The notes under the pieces: model-generated
The model's input: the letters and a program-made list of their open reading frames with translations, nothing else
The model's database searches: none
Told to the model about the DNA's origin: nothing
Source of the DNA: DATATV01 sp035551355
GTDB lineage: Bacteria; Actinomycetota; Actinomycetes; Mycobacteriales; Pseudonocardiaceae
Reading direction: 5' to 3'
NCBI GenBank assembly: GCA_035551355.1
Contig: DASZNF010000140.1
Span: 1 to 64,000 of the forward strand
Length of the DNA: 64,000 nt
Position numbers and translations under genes: made by a program
Part shown: positions 7,990-19,935 of the stretch, piece after piece
Numbering within the stretch: the stretch's first letter is position 1
Layout of the letters: each line of letters opens with the position of its first letter

Positions 7990-9132
7990 GTGGATAACTC
8001 GGGGCGCAGGGCTGGGCTGGCCGAGGTGGCGACGGTCTTCGGGGCGCGGTTGCGGGCCACGGGACTCCCGGTCGGGCCGGACCGCCGCGCCCGGTTCGCT
8101 CGCGCGGTCACCGTGCTGAATCCGTTGCGGCTCAACGAGTTGTACTGGTGCGCGGCGGCCACGCTGATCGCCGACCCGGCCCACCTGCCGATCCTGGACG
8201 CGGTGTTCGCCGAGGTGTTCGGCGGAGCGGAGGATCCGGCCGCCTGGCGCGGCCAGACCGGCGACGAACCGGTCGTCGCCCCGCGCAAGCCCGGCCCCGG
8301 CACCCCCACCGCGGACGGACCTCGCCGCAACGGCCACGAGTCGCCGCGCGAGGTGCGGATTCCGGGCCTGGCCAGCGCGGCCGAACGCCTGTCCGGCCGG
8401 GATTTCGCCGAACTGAGCCCGGCCGACCTCGCGCTGCTCGCCGCGACCATGCGCCGCCTGCGCCTGCACACCCCGCTGCGCCGCTCGCGCCGCCGCACGA
8501 CCGCCCCGCGCGGCCGCCGGGTCGACCTGCGCCGCACCCTCGCCCAGGCCCGCCGGACCGGCGGGATTCCGGTGCGGCTGGCCCGGTTCGTGCCGCGCGA
8601 GAAGCCGCGCCGACTTGTGGTGCTGCTGGACATCTCCGGGTCGATGGAGCCGTACGCGCGGGCCTTGCTGCAGCTGTTGTACTGCGCGGCGGGCGGGCAG
8701 CGGGCCGAGGTGTTCACCTTCGCCACCCGCCTCACCCGGCTCACCGCCGTGCTGGCCCGGGCCCGGCCGCAACGCGCACTGGATCATGCCGGGCGCAAGG
8801 CGCCGGACTGGTCCGGTGGCACCCGGATCGCCGATTCGCTGGCCGAGTTCAACCGCCGCCACGGCCGGCGCGGGCTGGCCCGGGGCGCGGTGGTGCTGAT
8901 CGTGTCCGACGGGTGGGAAACCGGCGACGCGACCGATCTCGGGCGGGAAATGGCGCGGCTGTCGCGGGTGGCGCACCGGATCGTGTGGGCCAATCCGCGC
9001 ACCGCGAGCCCGCGGTTCCGCCCGCTCACCGGCGGGATGGCCGCGGCCTGGCCGTACTGCGACGCCGTGGTCAGCGCCCACCGCCTGGACGCTCTCGACG
9101 AACTGCTCGCCGCCCTCGCGCAGCGCTACTGA
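7990..9132 (+). CDS. coxE: von Willebrand factor A domain protein CoxE
   Basis: The protein has 380 residues. The N-terminal half is basic and Pro/Arg-rich. The C-terminal half is a VWA domain with the metal-ion site DISGSM (Asp214, Ser216, Ser218) and later a VLIVSDGWETGD segment. CoxE works with the CoxD ATPase in assembling the CO dehydrogenase active site. GTG at 7990 is taken as start because AGGGACGA lies just upstream. The stop (9130-9132) abuts the stop of the opposing GNAT gene with no gap. No coxG, coxB, coxC, coxH or coxK follows, so the accessory set is short. Confidence 0.88.
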   Translation: MDNSGRRAGLAEVATVFGARLRATGLPVGPDRRARFARAVTVLNPLRLNELYWCAAATLIADPAHLPILDAVFAEVFGGAEDPAAWRGQTGDEPVVAPRKPGPGTPTADGPRRNGHESPREVRIPGLASAAERLSGRDFAELSPADLALLAATMRRLRLHTPLRRSRRRTTAPRGRRVDLRRTLAQARRTGGIPVRLARFVPREKPRRLVVLLDISGSMEPYARALLQLLYCAAGGQRAEVFTFATRLTRLTAVLARARPQRALDHAGRKAPDWSGGTRIADSLAEFNRRHGRRGLARGAVVLIVSDGWETGDATDLGREMARLSRVAHRIVWANPRTASPRFRPLTGGMAAAWPYCDAVVSAHRLDALDELLAALAQRY

Positions 9133-9756
9133 TCAGCGGAGGTCGATGCGCATGACCGGGCGGCTGGGGTAGGTACGGCCGATCTCGTGGAATCCCGCCG
9201 CCTGGAACATGGCCAGGGTGCCGGTGAACAGGGCCGATGGGGAAGCCTTGGCGCCGAGGCGGTCGACGTCCACCGGATGCCCGTCGAGGACGGCCGCGCC
9301 GTTTTCCCGAGCGTGCGTGATGGCGGCGCGCAGCAGTGCGGTGCCTACTCCGGTGTTGCGGTGCGCCGGGTTGATGGCGAAGCAGCTGATCCACCAGGCC
9401 GCGTCGGCTTCGTCGAGGAGGCGGCGGATGGCCCGGTTGTCGCGGACGACGTGCAGAGCGCGGCGGGGGACGACCCGGGTCCATCCGGCAGGGGAGTCGT
9501 CGACGTAGGCCAGCAGCCCGATCGGGACTTGGGCCTCGGTGATCTCGCGGTGCAGGGCCGTTCGATTGTCGGCCTCGGTGTGTCGCCGAAACCTTTGGCA
9601 CCAACAGGAATCGGGTCGCGCGCCGCGCGTGCCGAACGCGCTGCCGACGTCCGCCCATCGCTGCGGGGTCGCCGGTTCGACTCGGATGTCCACCCGGCCA
9701 TCCTGGTACGCGCGCGGTTGGTTTCGCTCGTCGGGGCCGGGCTCGCTGGCGATCAC
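9133..9756 (-). CDS. GNAT family N-acetyltransferase
   Basis: The 207-residue protein has the acetyl-CoA binding turn of GNAT enzymes, INPAHRNTGVGTALLRAAI (Q/RxxGxG/A type), preceded by the beta-strand WISCFAI. The N-terminal part (SCWCQRFRRH) resembles that of a subgroup annotated only as GNAT. The acceptor substrate is unknown. The GTG start overlaps the stop of the upstream gene (9753) by 4 bases, so the two are probably co-translated. It converges on coxE without a spacer. Confidence 0.85.
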   Translation of the reverse strand: MIASEPGPDERNQPRAYQDGRVDIRVEPATPQRWADVGSAFGTRGARPDSCWCQRFRRHTEADNRTALHREITEAQVPIGLLAYVDDSPAGWTRVVPRRALHVVRDNRAIRRLLDEADAAWWISCFAINPAHRNTGVGTALLRAAITHARENGAAVLDGHPVDVDRLGAKASPSALFTGTLAMFQAAGFHEIGRTYPSRPVMRIDLR

Positions 9757-10382
9757 AACTCGACGAATGTGCAGTCGCGTAGTTCGCGGACGAGTTGGGT
9801 CGCGCGGACCCAGCGTAGGAGGGGGTCGCCGTAGCGGACGGTGTCGTCATCGTCGGTGGGGCGCGGGAACACGCGCCCGGCTCGGTAGATCGCGCCGATG
9901 ACGCCGGTCACGGTGGAATGGGCGCGCACCGCAACGAATCCGGGTTTGAGCCACGGGCAGATCCGGACGGAGACGCGGGCGCAGCGGGCACACACCGGCG
10001 GGTGGGTGTTGGCGATGCCCTCGGGCCAGTTCGGCCAGTCGGATCGGCGGTCGCGGAGTAGCCACAGGGTTCCGTCGTCGTGATGATCCGCTGGCCCGGC
10101 GCAGACCTGGCACCACAGGTTGCGCATGGCTTTGCGTTGGCGGAGTGGATGAACCTGGTTGTAGATCGGGTCTCCGGTGCCAGGTCGGCACTGCACGCGG
10201 TTCCACAACACGCCGTCCTTATCGCGGTCCAGCAGGTTTTCGTCCGCGTACCGGATTCCGGCGGACGATTGCAGCACCAGCGGCGCCGGTAGTTTTTCGG
10301 CGCTCCACAAGGCGATGTAGGGCACCGGGCCGCTCGGGCCCCTGAGCACCGGCTTGCCTGCGACTGCGGTCGACGCCGTCAT
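9753..10382 (-). CDS. Protein of unknown function with CxxC pairs, coupled to a GNAT gene
   Basis: I do not recognise this 209-residue protein by name. It has two cysteine pairs, CQVC near the middle and CARC about 40 residues later, which suggests a bound zinc. Between and around them are conserved-looking Trp-rich stretches (WLLRDRRSDWPNWPEG). No signal peptide or membrane segment is seen. It overlaps the GNAT gene by 4 bases and is divergent from the XRE/DUF397 pair at 10557-11555. In actinobacteria, small unknown proteins often sit beside such regulator pairs. A role as modified partner or target of the GNAT enzyme is only a guess. Confidence 0.6.
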   Translation of the reverse strand: MTASTAVAGKPVLRGPSGPVPYIALWSAEKLPAPLVLQSSAGIRYADENLLDRDKDGVLWNRVQCRPGTGDPIYNQVHPLRQRKAMRNLWCQVCAGPADHHDDGTLWLLRDRRSDWPNWPEGIANTHPPVCARCARVSVRICPWLKPGFVAVRAHSTVTGVIGAIYRAGRVFPRPTDDDDTVRYGDPLLRWVRATQLVRELRDCTFVEL

Positions 10383-10556
10383 CGTCGGTGCCTCCTGTTA
10401 GGTTGACCTGCGGTGATTCCGTAGATCGCTCGACAAGTGAAGCTATGGCGAGACAGTCAGGCACGACAACCGCGCTACCTACGCGCATCAAGTGATTTTC
10501 GGCCGCGACCACCCGGCCCGTACCCTGATGCGGGCATGCAGCAACGGAGACAGCAG

Positions 10557-11379
10557 ATGGCAAGGACGCCCAAGGGACGGGCGCTGGGGGCGGCGCTCCG
10601 TCAGGAGCGGGAGCAGCAGCGGCTGACCACCCGGGATCTGGCCGAGCGCATCGGCCGCAATCAGGGTGAGATCTCTCGTTGGGACCGCCAAACCCGAACA
10701 TGTCGCGCAGGTTCTGACCGCGCTCGGTGTCGTGGGTGAGCCTTACAACGAGATCATGGCGTTGGCCCGGGACATCGACGCGCCTCTATGGATCGCCACC
10801 ACGCTGCCCGCCCAGCGCCAGCAACTCGCGGCCTTCGTCGATGCCGAGCAGAACGCGACCTCGATCGTGGAGGTGTCCCCGCTTCTGGTGCCTGGCTTGC
10901 TGCAGACCACGGACTACATCCGCGCGATCATGTCCGGCGGCGGGATGCCACCGGATGAGGCCGTAACCCGGATGGCCATCCGGGTGGGGCGTCGAGCGGC
11001 CATCACCCGACCGAACCCGGTCGAGTTCACCACGTTCATTGGCCAGGGTGCACTGCATCAGCTCATCGGCAGCCCGGCGATCATGCTGGAACAGTTGCGG
11101 CATCTGCGAACCGTGGCCAAGCGGCCGAATGTCACGATCCGGGTGACCCCGTTCGGCAGCGGATGGCATCCGGCGCTCGAAGGAGCCTTCACGCTCATCC
11201 GATCCGATGGCGCTGTCCCCATCGTGCTGCTGGAAAACCGGTCGTCGGGCTTGTTCCTGCACGAGGACGATGACGTGACGGCTTACGAGGATGCTGTCGA
11301 GCTGGTGGCGGAAGCCGCTCTGAGCCCGATCGCATCAATAGAATTGATCGCGAAGATGGTCGCGGAGAAGGAGCGGTAG
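10557..11379 (+). pseudogene. XRE/DUF5753 regulator split by a frameshift near 10683
   Basis: Codons from ATG 10557 give an XRE helix-turn-helix (ALRQEREQQRLTTRDLAERI...EISRW) preceded by a GGAGA ribosome site. After the Trp codon at 10680-10682 the frame is wrong. The continuation is found one base on, as TAKPEHVAQVLTALGV, followed by the whole DUF5753 ligand domain to the stop at 11379. In intact relatives about five residues (such as ERGTR) join the two parts, so a deletion of 3n+2 bases is the simplest cause. DUF5753 could still be made from an internal start. The gene may be dead, or the break may be a sequencing error. The partner DUF397 gene is intact. Confidence 0.75.
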
Positions 11380-11381
11380 TG

Positions 11382-11555
11382 ATGACCGAACAGCTGCGGT
11401 GGCGGAAGGGCAGCCGGAGCCAGGCCGTTTCCAACTGTGTGGAGGTGGCTGATTCGCTGGATCGGTTGCGGGACAGTAAGAACAAGACCGGGCCGGAGTT
11501 GCGCGCCGACGTCCGGGGCTTAGTGCGGGCGATCCAGGCGGGCCGGCTTTCGTGA
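11382..11555 (+). CDS. DUF397 domain protein
   Basis: This is a 57-residue protein with the DUF397 features: W-R-K-G-S-R-S near residues 6-13, NCVEVA, and the core RDSKNKTGPEL before a helical tail. DUF397 proteins are small partners of XRE/DUF5753 regulators in actinobacteria and are thought to act with them as toxin-antitoxin-like or developmental pairs. The ATG lies two bases after the stop of the frameshifted regulator, so it belongs to the same transcript. It is followed by a strong terminator. Confidence 0.88.
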   Translation: MTEQLRWRKGSRSQAVSNCVEVADSLDRLRDSKNKTGPELRADVRGLVRAIQAGRLS

Positions 11556-11569
11556 ACCCATGCTGAAGA

Positions 11570-11605
11570 GGCCGAGCCGTCACGCCCCGGTGCGACGGCT
11601 CGGCC
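11570..11605 (+). terminator. Intrinsic terminator after the DUF397 gene
   Basis: GGCCGAGCCGTC (11570-11581) is perfectly complementary to GACGGCTCGGCC (11594-11605), with a 12-base loop. There is no long U-tract, which is normal for high-GC actinobacteria. It lies between convergent genes and can serve both. Confidence 0.85.
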
Positions 11606-11643
11606 CCTTCGGTTGTGCTCCCGGAATTACTCCGGTGCGCGGG

Positions 11644-12033
11644 TCAGCGGTGGTCGGCCAGGCAAATGCGGGGAATGCCGACCGGGTGCTGCAGCGGGCC
11701 GAATCGTCCGTCTCGATAAACCAGGTGGACCACGAGGCAGCCGTCCCGGCCAAACGAGACCGAGCCGTTCAGAATGAGCCGGTTGTTCGGTTCGTACACC
11801 ACGAAATCGCCGCGATTGTCGGCATTGACCCGGCCGTGCCCTCTCGTGGACATGCCGATTCCCTGGGCTATGTGTTGCAGGTCCGTGCAGTTCGGGCCGA
11901 AGTGTCCGGCCACGGCGAACTGGCCGGGCGGGCAGCGGTGGTCAGCGGGCGCGTTTGTCGACGCGTTGGCCAAACCCGGGGCAAGCAGGAATCCTGATGC
12001 GACAAGAATTGCGCCGACGACGGTTGCCCGCAT
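11644..12033 (-). CDS. Small exported protein of unknown function
   Basis: The protein has 129 residues. It starts with a clean signal peptide: MRATVVGAILVASGFLLAPG followed by LANAS, with cleavage expected after Ala24 (A-N-A). The mature part of about 105 residues has four cysteines (CPPGQF, NCTDLQ, GCLVVH, ICLADH), likely two disulfides, and a beta-rich look (VVYEPNNRLILNGSVSFGRDG). This resembles small curved beta-proteins or lectin-like folds, but no family is claimed. It is monocistronic and faces the DUF397 terminator. Confidence 0.75.
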   Translation of the reverse strand: MRATVVGAILVASGFLLAPGLANASTNAPADHRCPPGQFAVAGHFGPNCTDLQHIAQGIGMSTRGHGRVNADNRGDFVVYEPNNRLILNGSVSFGRDGCLVVHLVYRDGRFGPLQHPVGIPRICLADHR

Positions 12034-12091
12034 CGAAACCTCCGTATTGAGCGGGGATCGCTTACGTCGCCGACAGTAACGGCAGTTTCTG

Positions 12092-12131
12092 CCCAGGGGG
12101 CATTCACAAAGGGGTGATTCTATTCCCTGGG
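12092..12131 (-). terminator. Weak hairpin downstream of the permease gene
   Basis: CCCTGGG and CCCAGGG (12125-12131 and 12092-12098) can pair over a 26-base loop, 30 bases past the permease stop. The long loop makes it a doubtful terminator. Confidence 0.3.
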
Positions 12132-12160
12132 TGGGTGAGGGAAAGCCGCATTCCTGGTGA

Positions 12161-13618
12161 CTAACCGCGATCCAGCCGCGGGAACAGCACCTCCTGCATG
12201 ATCATCCCGATCACCGCGGCCACCGGGATCGCCACCAGCGCGCCGACCACGCCCAGCAGACTCCCGCCGATCAGCACCGACACCACCGTGGTGATCGCGG
12301 GCACCCGCACCGTCCGGCCGATGATCCGGGGCACCAGAAGATAGTCCTCGGCCAGCCGGTAGGCCACGATGTAACCCACCGTGGCCAGCGCGACCGGCAC
12401 CGACACGCTCAACGCCACCAGGGCCACCACCACCCCGGCCACCGTCGAGCCGACCACCGGGATGAGGTCCATGATCGCCGCGAACAGGGCCAGCAGCACC
12501 GGATACGGAATCCCGAAGATCTCCGCCCACACGAAGACGGCCAGCCCGGCCACCAGCGAGGTGATCAGGTTGCCCAGCACGAATCCGCCGATCCGGGAGA
12601 AGATCTCGTCCCCGATCAGGATCACCCTGGGCCGCCGCGAGTTGGGCACCAGCCGGTAGATCGTGCGCCGGATGCGCGGCAGGTCGGCCAGGAAGTAGAT
12701 GGTCAGCACGATCACGATCACCATGTCGGTCAGCGCGCTGAACACCACCTGACCAGCGCCGATCAAGCCCTGCACCAGGCTGCCGGTGTTGCCGCTGACC
12801 ATGCCGGTCACTCGTTGCTGGATGTGGAACCGGTCGTTGAGCTGCCCCAGGACCGACGAATGGTCCTGCAGGCCGTGCCACAACGATGGCGCCTCCTGCA
12901 CGAACCGGGTGGACTGTTCCACCAGCGGTGGCACCGCTGAGGCGATGAACCCGCCGACGAACGCCACGCACGCGAACAACACGATCACCACGCTCAGCGC
13001 GCGCGGCAGCCGCTTGCGGGTCAGCCAGTCCACGGCCGGGCTCAGGCCGATGGCCAGGAAGATCGACAGCCCGATCAGCAACAGCACGTCCCGGGCGGCG
13101 ACCACCACCTCCAGCAACCCGTAGGTCACCGCGACGCCCAGCGCGCCGGTCAGGCCGACGAAGAACGGGGAGCGGTGGTTCAGCGGGCGGCCGGGGCGGC
13201 CCAGCGGGCGCTCGGGGGTGGACAGCCGGCTGGCCGCGTCCTCGGCCCGGGCGATCGCCTCGTCGCTCTCCTGTGCCCCCGTTGCCTTGCCGGTGCGTTC
13301 GCCACCAGCGGCTGAGCCGCCCGTCGATCTTCCGCCCGCGGCCGGGCCGGTTCGGTCGCCCGCAGGTGTGTCGGCGTTCTCGTCCGCCGGGGCGCCGGTG
13401 AAGGGTTCTGGCTCGACCTGTTCGGGAGTCGGCGAAAGATGCTCCGGCTCGAGGTCGGTCACGAGGTGTTCTCGATCGAGATCCAGCGGCGTCTCGGGCC
13501 GGTCGGCCTCCATCGCCCGCCGCCGGTCACGAAGGGTGACCGCGACCTCCCGGGAGCGCCGGGCCGCCGCGATGAGCCGCGCTCGCGCCGCGGAACGCCA
13601 AGTATGAGTCTCGGTCAC
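12161..13618 (-). CDS. AI-2E family (PerM-like) membrane permease
   Basis: From GTG 13618 the protein has 485 residues. The first 150 or so are hydrophilic and rich in Glu, Pro, Thr and Gly, with no clear domain. The rest is the AI-2E/PerM core: paired helices (LLLIGLSIFLAIGLSPAVDWL), a soluble stretch (residues about 230-300), then helices including IGGFVLGNLITSLVAG and the conserved PxxDLIPxVGxxxAGV signature. Members export small signals or act as sodium/proton antiporters; the substrate here is open. ATGs at 13660 and 13690 are in frame, but neither has a ribosome site, so the GTG before TETHTWRS is preferred. Confidence 0.88.
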   Translation of the reverse strand: MTETHTWRSAARARLIAAARRSREVAVTLRDRRRAMEADRPETPLDLDREHLVTDLEPEHLSPTPEQVEPEPFTGAPADENADTPAGDRTGPAAGGRSTGGSAAGGERTGKATGAQESDEAIARAEDAASRLSTPERPLGRPGRPLNHRSPFFVGLTGALGVAVTYGLLEVVVAARDVLLLIGLSIFLAIGLSPAVDWLTRKRLPRALSVVIVLFACVAFVGGFIASAVPPLVEQSTRFVQEAPSLWHGLQDHSSVLGQLNDRFHIQQRVTGMVSGNTGSLVQGLIGAGQVVFSALTDMVIVIVLTIYFLADLPRIRRTIYRLVPNSRRPRVILIGDEIFSRIGGFVLGNLITSLVAGLAVFVWAEIFGIPYPVLLALFAAIMDLIPVVGSTVAGVVVALVALSVSVPVALATVGYIVAYRLAEDYLLVPRIIGRTVRVPAITTVVSVLIGGSLLGVVGALVAIPVAAVIGMIMQEVLFPRLDRG

Positions 13619-13791
13619 GTTCGGCGAATTCCCCGCACTGCGGCAGAATAACCGTGACATGCGGATCTTCGGCGTCGGGCGGTCGAGCATGTGGCCGATT
13701 GACCAGGACGCTAGGTTTGTCAGTGCCGGGGACGCCCGGCGTGCGGCAGGGGTGGACTGGCACCCCCGGAAAATACGGGCGAGGGTCGGTC

Positions 13792-14145
13792 ATGTCGGAA
13801 CCTGTCGGTGAGGTAATCAGAGTCGATGTCGAGCGCCGCGATCAGGGGCAGGTCATTCTGCACGTGGCCGGGGACGTCGACATGACCACCGCACCGGAAC
13901 TGGATCGGCACATCAGCACCGTGGTGACCAACGCCAAGGTGGTGGTGGTGAATCTGCTCGCCGTCACCTTCTTCGGCTCGCCCGGCCTGAGCGTGCTGGT
14001 CGCGGCCCGCGGCAAGGCCGAGGCGGCCGGATGCGCGCTGCGCGTGGTGGCCACCCAGAACGCGGTCATCCGCCCGGTGCGCATCACCGGCCTGCAGGGC
14101 TCCCTTGAGCTGTTCGACACCGTCGCCGACGCCCTGCACGACTGA
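13792..14145 (+). CDS. STAS domain anti-sigma factor antagonist
   Basis: This 117-residue protein is a single STAS domain of the SpoIIAA/RsbV type: HVAGDVDMTTAPELDRHI and then FFGSPGLSVLVAARGKA, where the Ser of GSPGL sits at the phosphorylated position. Such proteins bind an RsbW-like kinase and free a sigma factor when unphosphorylated; SpoIIE-type phosphatases reset them. A candidate kinase (19495-19935) and phosphatase (18209-19498) lie on the far side of the histidine kinase gene, making a full partner-switching set without its sigma factor in view. It is divergent from the permease gene. Confidence 0.92.
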   Translation: MSEPVGEVIRVDVERRDQGQVILHVAGDVDMTTAPELDRHISTVVTNAKVVVVNLLAVTFFGSPGLSVLVAARGKAEAAGCALRVVATQNAVIRPVRITGLQGSLELFDTVADALHD

Positions 14146-14179
14146 GGCCCGGCCGGAACCGACTCGCCCCGACCGGGCC
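14146..14179. terminator. Possible bidirectional hairpin between STAS and kinase genes
   Basis: GGCCCGG (14146-14152) and CCGGGCC (14173-14179) are complementary, with 20 bases between, in the short gap between two convergent genes. The stem is only 7 bp, so support is modest. Confidence 0.4.
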
Positions 14180-14200
14180 CTGGCCCCACCCCGCCCGGGG

Positions 14201-18061
<3,861 letters not shown>

Positions 18062-18208
18062 CTGGGCCTCCTTCGCCCGCGCCCGCGCTGCGACTTCCTG
18101 GCAGCGCGACCCCAGGCTTACAGTAGACGGCACCGACGGTGCGTGTCGCTGACTGCGAGCGCCCCGTCGCCTTCGGTGCGGTTTCCGGCGCGACGTTCGG
18201 AGGTTGTG

Positions 18209-19498
18209 GTGACCCCCCGTGGTGACGGCGTCGAGCCGACCTCGATCCCCGGGGCGGAAGAGATCCTGGCCCGGGTCGCCGATCGCCTTGTGGCCTCGTT
18301 CGAACCGCGCCGCACCCTGTCGTTGCTGCCCAGCCTGCTGGTGCCCGAGCTGGCCGACTGGTGCGCGGTGGTGCTGCCGCCGGTGATGGGCCGGGCCGAA
18401 TGGTGGCGCTGCCCCGGGCCGTCCCGGCCGACCGAGTACAGCCGGATGAGCCTGCGATCGCTGCGTAGGGTGCCCGCACTGGAAGCGGCGATGGACGGCG
18501 TGTCCTCGCCCGGCGACGGCGAACTGGTCGGCCAACTGGCCGCGGCCAGCTGGGGACCGGGTGAATCGCTGGACTCGGTCGGCGATGTGGTGGTCTACCC
18601 GCTGGCCGGGGTGCCGGCTCGGCGGGCCGCGCTGGTGCTGGTGCGGGAGACCCGGCGGGGCCGGTTCGACGTGGGCGACCTTGAGGTGATCCGCCGGTTC
18701 GGCGCGCTGGCCGGGGTGGCGCTGGCCGCCGGGCTGGCCAACCGGCAGCAGCAGCGGATCATCTCGGTGCTGCAGGAACCGCTGCTGCCCCGGCCGTTGC
18801 CGCCGATCGAGGGCGTGGAGTTCGCCGCGTTCTTCCGGCCCGGACAACGGATGCTGGACGTGTCCGGCGACTTCTACGACGTGCGGGCCGACGGCGACGG
18901 CCGGGCGCTGCTGGTGGTCGGCGACGTGTGCGGGCACGGCATCGAGGCCGCGGTGCTGGGCGGGCGCTACCGGGAGGCGGTGCACGCGCTGGCCGGCGCC
19001 GAACACCGCCCGGCGCACCTGCTGGACATGCTCAACAAGACCATGCTCGACCTGGGCGACACCCGGTTCGCCACGGTGGTGATGGGCCAGCTGCGGCCCG
19101 AGCCGGGCGGCGGCGTCGCGCTGACCTTGAGTTCCGGCGGGCATCCCCGGCCGCTGGTGCTGCGTTCGGACGGCCATGTTGAGGAAGTCACCATTCCGGG
19201 CACCCTGGTGGGAGTGCTGCCGGACGCGCACTTCGGAGAGGCCGAGATCGTGCTCGCGCCCGGCGAGACCATGGTGCTCTACAGCGACGGGCTGGCCGAG
19301 CTGCTCGGCGGCCGGGAGGAGGCCGAAGGTGAAGGGGTTCGGCAGGTGCACGAGGTACTGACCCGGCTGAGCGGGCTGGACCCGGTCACCGCCGCCAGCG
19401 AGCTGGAGATCCACGTGCAGGGCTTCGCAGGCGAGGCCGACCACGACGACGCCACCGCCCTGTTCGTCCGCGCCGCCCGGACGGAGCCGGGCCGATGA
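18209..19498 (+). CDS. SpoIIE/PP2C-type serine phosphatase with N-terminal GAF-like domain
   Basis: The 429-residue protein has an N-terminal sensor region (about 1-190, GAF-like) and a C-terminal SpoIIE-type PP2C domain with the metal-binding motifs DVSGDFYDV, VGDVCGHGIEAA and, near the end, YSDGLAELL and HDDATALFV. It should dephosphorylate a STAS antagonist such as the one at 13792. GTG 18209 was chosen because GGAGG lies five bases upstream; an earlier in-frame GTG at 18143 has no ribosome site. Its end overlaps the next gene by 4 bases (ATGA), which couples phosphatase and kinase in expression. Confidence 0.92.
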   Translation: MTPRGDGVEPTSIPGAEEILARVADRLVASFEPRRTLSLLPSLLVPELADWCAVVLPPVMGRAEWWRCPGPSRPTEYSRMSLRSLRRVPALEAAMDGVSSPGDGELVGQLAAASWGPGESLDSVGDVVVYPLAGVPARRAALVLVRETRRGRFDVGDLEVIRRFGALAGVALAAGLANRQQQRIISVLQEPLLPRPLPPIEGVEFAAFFRPGQRMLDVSGDFYDVRADGDGRALLVVGDVCGHGIEAAVLGGRYREAVHALAGAEHRPAHLLDMLNKTMLDLGDTRFATVVMGQLRPEPGGGVALTLSSGGHPRPLVLRSDGHVEEVTIPGTLVGVLPDAHFGEAEIVLAPGETMVLYSDGLAELLGGREEAEGEGVRQVHEVLTRLSGLDPVTAASELEIHVQGFAGEADHDDATALFVRAARTEPGR

Positions 19499-19935
19499 CC
19501 GACGATCCGGTGCTGCGCGAGCACGAACTCGACGGCCGGGAGGAACTGCGCATGTCCGTGCCCGCCGAATTCGTCCCGCTGCGCACCGCGCGCCGGCGGC
19601 TGGCCGGCTGGGCCCGCACCGTCGGCCTGGCCGGGCGCGATGTGGATTCGGTGGTCCTGGCCGCGTACGAGGCGCTGGCCAACGCCGCCGAACACGCCTA
19701 CCCCGGCACCGAGGGGGTCATCGACCTGCACGCCGAGGTGGACGGCGAGCAGGTGAAGATCACCGTGGCCGACCAGGGCCGCTGGCGCCCGCCCCCGGCC
19801 GATCCGGGCAACCGGGGGCGGGGCCTGCTGCTCATCCGCGGCCTGGCCCACTCCAGCGAGGTCCGGCACCGGCCGCTGGGCGGCACCGTGGTGGAGATGT
19901 GCTGGCGGCTGCCTGGACCTCGGGCGGCGAACTGA
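19495..19935 (+). CDS. RsbW-like anti-sigma serine kinase (HATPase_c)
   Basis: This is a 146-residue single HATPase_c domain. The N-box is EALANAAEHAY and the G box DQGRWRPPPADPGNRGRGLLLI, as in RsbW/SpoIIAB-type kinases that hold a sigma factor or phosphorylate a STAS antagonist. The upstream phosphatase overlaps by 4 bases. Its last 104 bases overlap, on the opposite strand, the end of the glgB gene. The likely partners are the STAS protein at 13792 and a sigma factor encoded elsewhere. Confidence 0.9.
   Translation: MTDDPVLREHELDGREELRMSVPAEFVPLRTARRRLAGWARTVGLAGRDVDSVVLAAYEALANAAEHAYPGTEGVIDLHAEVDGEQVKITVADQGRWRPPPADPGNRGRGLLLIRGLAHSSEVRHRPLGGTVVEMCWRLPGPRAAN

Noticed and set aside
9133..11555. 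Mobile element or phage remnant around the XRE/DUF397 pair
   Set aside because: No transposase, integrase, terminal repeats or tRNA target was seen; such pairs are ordinary residents of actinobacterial chromosomes.
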